This document shows, piece after piece, positions 44,367 through 47,487 of a stretch of 47,487 nucleotides of DNA. The translations under genes and the position numbers were made by a program. Source of the stretch: Tissierellia bacterium. Its GTDB lineage: Bacteria > Bacillota > Clostridia > Tissierellales > Peptoniphilaceae. How positions within the stretch are numbered: position 1 is the stretch's first letter; each line of letters opens with the position of its first letter. The notes beneath the pieces are model-generated. The model ran no database searches, was not told the origin of the DNA, and was given only the letters and a program-made list of their open reading frames with translations. Location of the stretch: NCBI GenBank assembly GCA_012728755.1, contig JAAYEL010000068.1, forward strand, positions 1 through 47,487. The letters are read 5' to 3'.

Positions 44367-44655
44367 ATACGGGCAGATATAGAAAAGGGCAGTTAGGCCC
44401 GTATAACAACAGCTTGAAAATCAGTCATTTTACGGGCAGATATGAAAAAGGCCAATTAGACCCGTATAACTCACCTAAAATTGAATACATTTTACATGGA
44501 TTCTTGTGAAATGCTCAGTTAGGCCCGTACAACTTCTTTTGAAAAAACGGAAATTTTCGGTTTGTATTTAAGAAGTGAAAAGCAAACCGTAAATTCTTAA
44601 AAATCGGGGGAAAAATTTACGGTCTATATAAAGAAATTCGATTTTGAACCGTAAA
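44367..44655. repeat. Five-unit array of imperfect palindromes, 62-63 bp period
   Basis: This 300-bp tract in the ftsY-ylxM gap holds no gene. Five units of about 36 nt start at 44368, 44431, 44493/44494, 44556 and 44618, separated by 26-27 nt. Unit A (44368-44403) has arms TACGGGC and GCCCGTA; B (44431-44466) TACGGGC and ACCCGTA; C (to 44529) keeps the right arm GCCCGTA but has a decayed left arm; D (44556-44591) uses CGGTTTG and CAAACCG; E (44618-44653) TTTACGGT and ACCGTAAA. A and B match at 35 of 40 positions. Flanks are partly conserved: after the unit TAAC, TAAC, CAAC, AAT, AAT; before it ATTT or AATT. Sequence grades from A/B/C type to D/E type. Function unknown. Confidence 0.8.
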
Positions 44656-44751
44656 TCTTCCAAAAAACGAAGATATAATATTATCAATGGTTAGTAGTAG
44701 GAATATTTTACAATTATTCATGTAGATAATGTAAAAAATGCTAAAAAATAT
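44656..44751. other. AT-rich spacer between array and ylxM promoter
   Basis: Nothing codes here. A small stem TCTTC/GAAGA (44656-44660, 44669-44673) and a lone TATAAT (44674-44679) without a matching -35 are the only features seen. Confidence 0.5.
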
Positions 44752-44780
44752 TTGACAAGAACGTTGATAAATAGTAATAT
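44752..44780 (+). promoter_or_regulatory. Promoter of the ylxM-ffh operon
   Basis: Perfect -35 TTGACA (44752-44757), 17-bp spacer, -10 TAATAT (44775-44780). Confidence 0.6.
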
Positions 44781-44785
44781 ATACT

Positions 44786-44808
44786 CTGTCAACAAAATAG
44801 ATTGACAG
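44786..44808 (+). promoter_or_regulatory. Leader inverted repeat touching the ylxM ribosome-binding site
   Basis: CTGTCAA (44786-44792) and TTGACAG (44802-44808) form a perfect 7-bp inverted repeat with a 9-nt loop. The right arm runs into AGGTGAT, the ylxM RBS, so a hairpin in RNA, or a protein bound to DNA here, could limit expression. Confidence 0.5.
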
Positions 44809-44816
44809 GTGATAAT

Positions 44817-45155
44817 ATGGAAAAGAATATTGAGATTGGTACACTGTACCAATACTACAAAGATTTACTAAGTGAAAAACAGGCAGAAGCTATAGAACAA
44901 TACTATTTAGAAGATTTGTCTCTGACTGAGATTGCTGAGATAACAGGTGTTTCAAAACAGGCTGTATCAACGAATATCAAAAGGGCAGAAAAGTTATTAG
45001 AAGATTATGAGAATAGTCTTAAAGTATATGAGAAGCTTGTTTATTTAGTAGATTCTTTAGAAGATTTAAGTAAATTTCTTGAAGGCAAAACAGATAAAAA
45101 TACTTATGAGATAGTAAATGAAAAGATATCAGACATTATCTCGAATATGAATTAG
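44817..45155 (+). CDS. ylxM: YlxM family helix-turn-helix protein (UPF0122)
   Basis: 112-residue protein linked to the signal recognition particle; in streptococci the homologue binds Ffh/SRP RNA components and modulates their GTPases. The sigma-70 region 4-like helix-turn-helix is residues about 18-60 (LLSEKQAEAIEQYYLEDLS, then GVSKQAVSTNIKRAEK), followed by a helical tail. A TTG at 44802 would add five residues, but AGGTGAT before the ATG at 44817 and family N termini favour the latter. It is 10 nt before ffh. Confidence 0.93.
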   Translation: MEKNIEIGTLYQYYKDLLSEKQAEAIEQYYLEDLSLTEIAEITGVSKQAVSTNIKRAEKLLEDYENSLKVYEKLVYLVDSLEDLSKFLEGKTDKNTYEIVNEKISDIISNMN

Positions 45156-45165
45156 GATGTGAATT

Positions 45166-46497
45166 ATGTTTGGAAATTTAGCTGACAGACTACAAAATCT
45201 TATGTCTAATCTGCGCGGCAAAGGAAAATTATCTGAAAAAGATATAGAGCAAGCTATGAGAGAGATACGTCTTGCTTTATTGGAAGCGGATGTAAACTAT
45301 AAGGTAGTAAAAGGTTTTGTCCAAAAAGTCAAGGAAAGATCACTTGGTGTTGAAGTAATGGAAAGTTTAACTCCTGGTCAGATGGTTGTTAAGATAGTTA
45401 ATGAAGAGTTGACTAGTCTGATGCAAGACCCTAACCAAAAGTTAAAGATATCTTCAAAACCGCCAACAGTAATTATGATGTGTGGACTACAAGGAGCTGG
45501 TAAGACAACTCATTCTGGTAAGTTAGCACTTCACCTAAAAAAACAAAACAAAAGACCATTATTAGTAGCAGCTGATATTTATAGACCAGCAGCTATAGAC
45601 CAATTACAAGTAGTTGGTAATAAGGTTGGAGTACCAGTTTTCGAGATGGGAAAAGTTAATCCTGTTGAGATTGCTAAAAAGGGTATTGAATTTGCGCTAA
45701 AAAACAATAACGATATAGTTTTAATAGATACAGCTGGACGTCTTCATATAGATGAAGAATTAATGGACGAGTTAAAGAACATTAAAAAAGCTGTAGAAGT
45801 TACAGAAACTTTCTTAGTCGTAGATGCTATGACTGGACAAGATGCTGTAAACGTTGCATCAACATTTAATGAAAATTTAGAGTTAACGGGTGTTATCCTA
45901 AGTAAGTTAGATGGTGATTCTAGAGGTGGTGCTGCACTTTCTATTAGAAGTGTGACACAAAAACCTATTAAATTTATCGGCGTTGGCGAAAAGATGGAAG
46001 ACCTTGAAGCATTTCACCCGGATCGTATCGCATCTAGGATATTGGGCATGGGAGATGTACTTTCTCTTATTGAAAGAGCTGAACAATCACTTGATGCAAA
46101 AAAAGCTAAGGAACTTGAGCAAAAACTTAGAGACCAAAGCTTTGACTTGAATGACTTCTTAGACCAGATCGGTCAAGTAAGGAATATGGGACCGCTAGAA
46201 GATTTATTGGCGATGATACCAGGTGTTAATAGTAAGGCTTTGAAGGGAATGAATTTTGATCCTAAAAGTATAGATATTACTGAAGCGATAATTAGATCTA
46301 TGACTGATGAAGAAAAGAGAAAACCAGATATTATCAGTAGTTCTAGAAAACAAAGAATAGCAAATGGTTCTGGAACAAGCGTAGTAGAAGTTAATAAGTT
46401 ATTAAAGCAATTTAAAGACACTAAAAAACTCATGAAACAGATGGGAAATTTAGATAAAAACAAAATGAAAAAAGGAAAATTTAGATTACCATTTTAA
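45166..46497 (+). CDS. ffh: Signal recognition particle protein Ffh
   Basis: GTPase that binds signal peptides and SRP RNA and delivers nascent membrane proteins to FtsY. 443 residues: N domain, G domain with GLQGAGKTTH (from about residue 107), DIYRPAAIDQL, DTAGRLH and SKLDGDSRGG, and the M domain from about 300 (MGPLEDLLAMIPG, GSGTSVVEVNKLLKQF, which holds the RNA-binding helix-turn-helix). The Met-rich tail is short, as in several Clostridia. SRP RNA is not encoded in the window. Confidence 0.98.
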   Translation: MFGNLADRLQNLMSNLRGKGKLSEKDIEQAMREIRLALLEADVNYKVVKGFVQKVKERSLGVEVMESLTPGQMVVKIVNEELTSLMQDPNQKLKISSKPPTVIMMCGLQGAGKTTHSGKLALHLKKQNKRPLLVAADIYRPAAIDQLQVVGNKVGVPVFEMGKVNPVEIAKKGIEFALKNNNDIVLIDTAGRLHIDEELMDELKNIKKAVEVTETFLVVDAMTGQDAVNVASTFNENLELTGVILSKLDGDSRGGAALSIRSVTQKPIKFIGVGEKMEDLEAFHPDRIASRILGMGDVLSLIERAEQSLDAKKAKELEQKLRDQSFDLNDFLDQIGQVRNMGPLEDLLAMIPGVNSKALKGMNFDPKSIDITEAIIRSMTDEEKRKPDIISSSRKQRIANGSGTSVVEVNKLLKQFKDTKKLMKQMGNLDKNKMKKGKFRLPF

Positions 46498-46521
46498 TCT
46501 AAAAATTATGGAGGAAAAAAC

Positions 46522-46830
46522 ATGGCAGTAAAAATTAGAATGAAAAGACTTGGCGCAAAAAAGAGACCTTTTTATAGAATCGTAGTTGCTGATTCGAGAG
46601 CTCCTAGAGATGGAAGATTTATCGAAGAAATCGGATACTATAATCCTATATCTGAACCAAAAATGTTCAAAGTAGACCAAGAAAAAGTAAGCGAATGGAT
46701 TGGTAACGGAGCAAAACCTACAGAAACTGTAGCTAAATTATTTAAGAAATACGAAATCAGCGTTGAAAATAATAAGTCTAAAGCAACTGTAGTAGAAGTT
46801 CAAGAAACTACTGAAGAAGTGGAAGCATAA
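46522..46830 (+). CDS. rpsP: Ribosomal protein bS16
   Basis: Small-subunit protein of 102 residues, slightly longer than the usual 80-90 because of an acidic, Thr/Val/Glu-rich C-terminal tail. The core [20 protein letters not shown] and [21 protein letters not shown] is standard. RBS GGAGG (46510-46514). It continues the ylxM-ffh operon in the usual order rpsP-khpA-rimM. Confidence 0.97.
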   Translation: MAVKIRMKRLGAKKRPFYRIVVADSRAPRDGRFIEEIGYYNPISEPKMFKVDQEKVSEWIGNGAKPTETVAKLFKKYEISVENNKSKATVVEVQETTEEVEA

Positions 46831-46831
46831 G

Positions 46832-47065
46832 ATGAAAGAAATAGTTGAATACATCGCTAAGAGTTTAGTTAGTCATCCAGACGATATCGTAGTTGAAGAA
46901 GTATCAAATAACGGTGTTGTAGACCTTAAGCTTTTGGTAAATGCTGATGATATGGGAAAAATCATTGGTAAGCAAGGTCGTATAGCTAACTCAATCAGAT
47001 CAATATTAAAAGCTTGTGCAGTTAAAGAAGAAAAGAAAGTAAACTTAGAAATAGACTCAAAATAA
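46832..47065 (+). CDS. khpA: KH-domain RNA-binding protein KhpA
   Basis: 77-residue single KH-domain protein (formerly YlqC). In streptococci it pairs with KhpB to bind many RNAs and affects cell division. The GxxG loop is in MGKIIGKQGRIANSIRSILKA, about residues 45-65. It starts 1 nt after rpsP and its stop shares bases with the rimM start. Confidence 0.96.
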   Translation: MKEIVEYIAKSLVSHPDDIVVEEVSNNGVVDLKLLVNADDMGKIIGKQGRIANSIRSILKACAVKEEKKVNLEIDSK

Positions 47066-47487
47066 TGAATAAAACAATAGTTGGAAAAGTAGCCAATACC
47101 CATGGGGTAAGAGGTGAATTAAAAATTCAAAGAACAAATAACGAAACATTTGATAGAGATGTTAACTATTATATTGGAAATAATTTCGATAAAGTTGAGA
47201 TTGAAAGATCTAGACATAGTGGCGAGCTTAGCTATATTAAGCTTAAATCTTTTGATAACATAAATGATGTTATCAAATATAAAGATCAATTCATTTATGT
47301 TGATTCAAACGATTTATATGAACTTGAAAAAGACGAGTACTATGTAAAAGATTTAGTAGGGCTTGAAGTTTACGATGAACAAGACCAATTATTAGGAAAT
47401 GTCAAAGACGTGTTGACTTATGCGGCAAATGATATATATGTCATATCGACAGAAAATGAAGATATGATGGTTCCAGCAGTTAAAGAG
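47065..47487 (+). CDS. rimM: Ribosome maturation factor RimM, 3'-truncated by window edge
   Basis: 30S assembly factor that binds near ribosomal protein S19. 141 codons are in the window, against a family length of about 165-170. The N-terminal RimM barrel starts KTIVGKVANTHGVRGELKI, and the PRC-barrel begins near residue 92 (EYYVKDLVGLEVYD) and reaches the ENEDMMVPAVKE segment, a standard end-of-domain motif. The start shares the A of the khpA stop (TAATG). trmD and rplS would be expected next. Confidence 0.95.
   Translation, partial: MNKTIVGKVANTHGVRGELKIQRTNNETFDRDVNYYIGNNFDKVEIERSRHSGELSYIKLKSFDNINDVIKYKDQFIYVDSNDLYELEKDEYYVKDLVGLEVYDEQDQLLGNVKDVLTYAANDIYVISTENEDMMVPAVKE

Noticed and set aside
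44367-44655. Calling the periodic array a functional CRISPR
   Set aside because: Repeats are far from identical, the unit type changes along the array, flanks are partly conserved rather than unique, and no cas gene is in the window.
44315-45165. SRP RNA gene near ffh
   Set aside because: No long hairpin with the conserved GGAA tetraloop and symmetric loop of the 4.5S/6S-like SRP RNA is seen.

Overview
The window is a dense, low-GC (by eye about one third G+C), AGA-rich stretch of core chromosome from an anaerobic member of the Bacillota. Gene content (IreB, RNase J, YlxM, KhpA, FakA, CvfB, DUF1292, TmcAL, Asp23) and gene order fit the Clostridia/Tissierellia side of the phylum, with a Peptoniphilaceae-like relative as the best guess; UGA is not read as Trp, so it is not a mollicute. 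No rRNA, tRNA, insertion sequence, integrase, cas gene or prophage gene is seen. About 46 genes fill almost all the sequence and only one gap exceeds 300 bases.

Layout. (1) 1-3714: the 3' part of leuS, a convergent yitT and an Rrf2-type regulator. (2) 3818-15029: one long co-directional run alaS-ireB-ruvX-DUF1292-RNase J-trmR-U32 hydroxylase-yitT-cvfB-parvulin-pepD, with mostly overlapping or abutting ends. (3) 15106-17541: a His/Cys-rich DUF1292 protein, a YtqA-like radical SAM protein, a P-loop protein and an unrecognised protein. (4) 17622-22654: a small anchored protein on the minus strand, then pseudouridine synthase, response regulator, histidine kinase and a large unknown lipoprotein overlapping end to end. 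(5) 22728-25585: divergent aspartase and fumarase. (6) 25672-31897: rpmB divergent from asp23-fakA-recG-rsmD-coaD plus a coiled-coil and a membrane protein. (7) 31914-36446: tmcAL divergent from ackA, then rpmF and a DEAD-box helicase, each with its own promoter. (8) 36619-44314: plsX-acpP-rnc-radical SAM-smc-ftsY. (9) 44315-44816: a noncoding gap. (10) 44817-47487: ylxM-ffh-rpsP-khpA-rimM (cut by the window end).

Functional themes are translation and RNA (two tRNA synthetases, three ribosomal proteins, RNase J, RNase III, RsmD, RluA, TrmR with a U32 hydroxylase, TmcAL, DEAD-box helicase), membrane lipid supply (FakA, PlsX, ACP), chromosome and membrane targeting (SMC, FtsY, Ffh, YlxM), and amino-acid/acetate metabolism (PepD, aspartase, fumarase, acetate kinase).

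The most unusual signal is in 44367-44655: five imperfect palindromic units, each about 36 nt from TACGG-like to CCGTA-like ends, starting every 62-63 bp and grading from one sequence subtype to another. It lies between the ftsY terminator and the ylxM promoter. Other points of interest are a palindromic -35 hexamer shared by two divergent promoters (25915-25967), a terminator in the leader of the DEAD-box gene, and a DUF1292 protein with 22 His and 6 Cys in its N-terminal tail.
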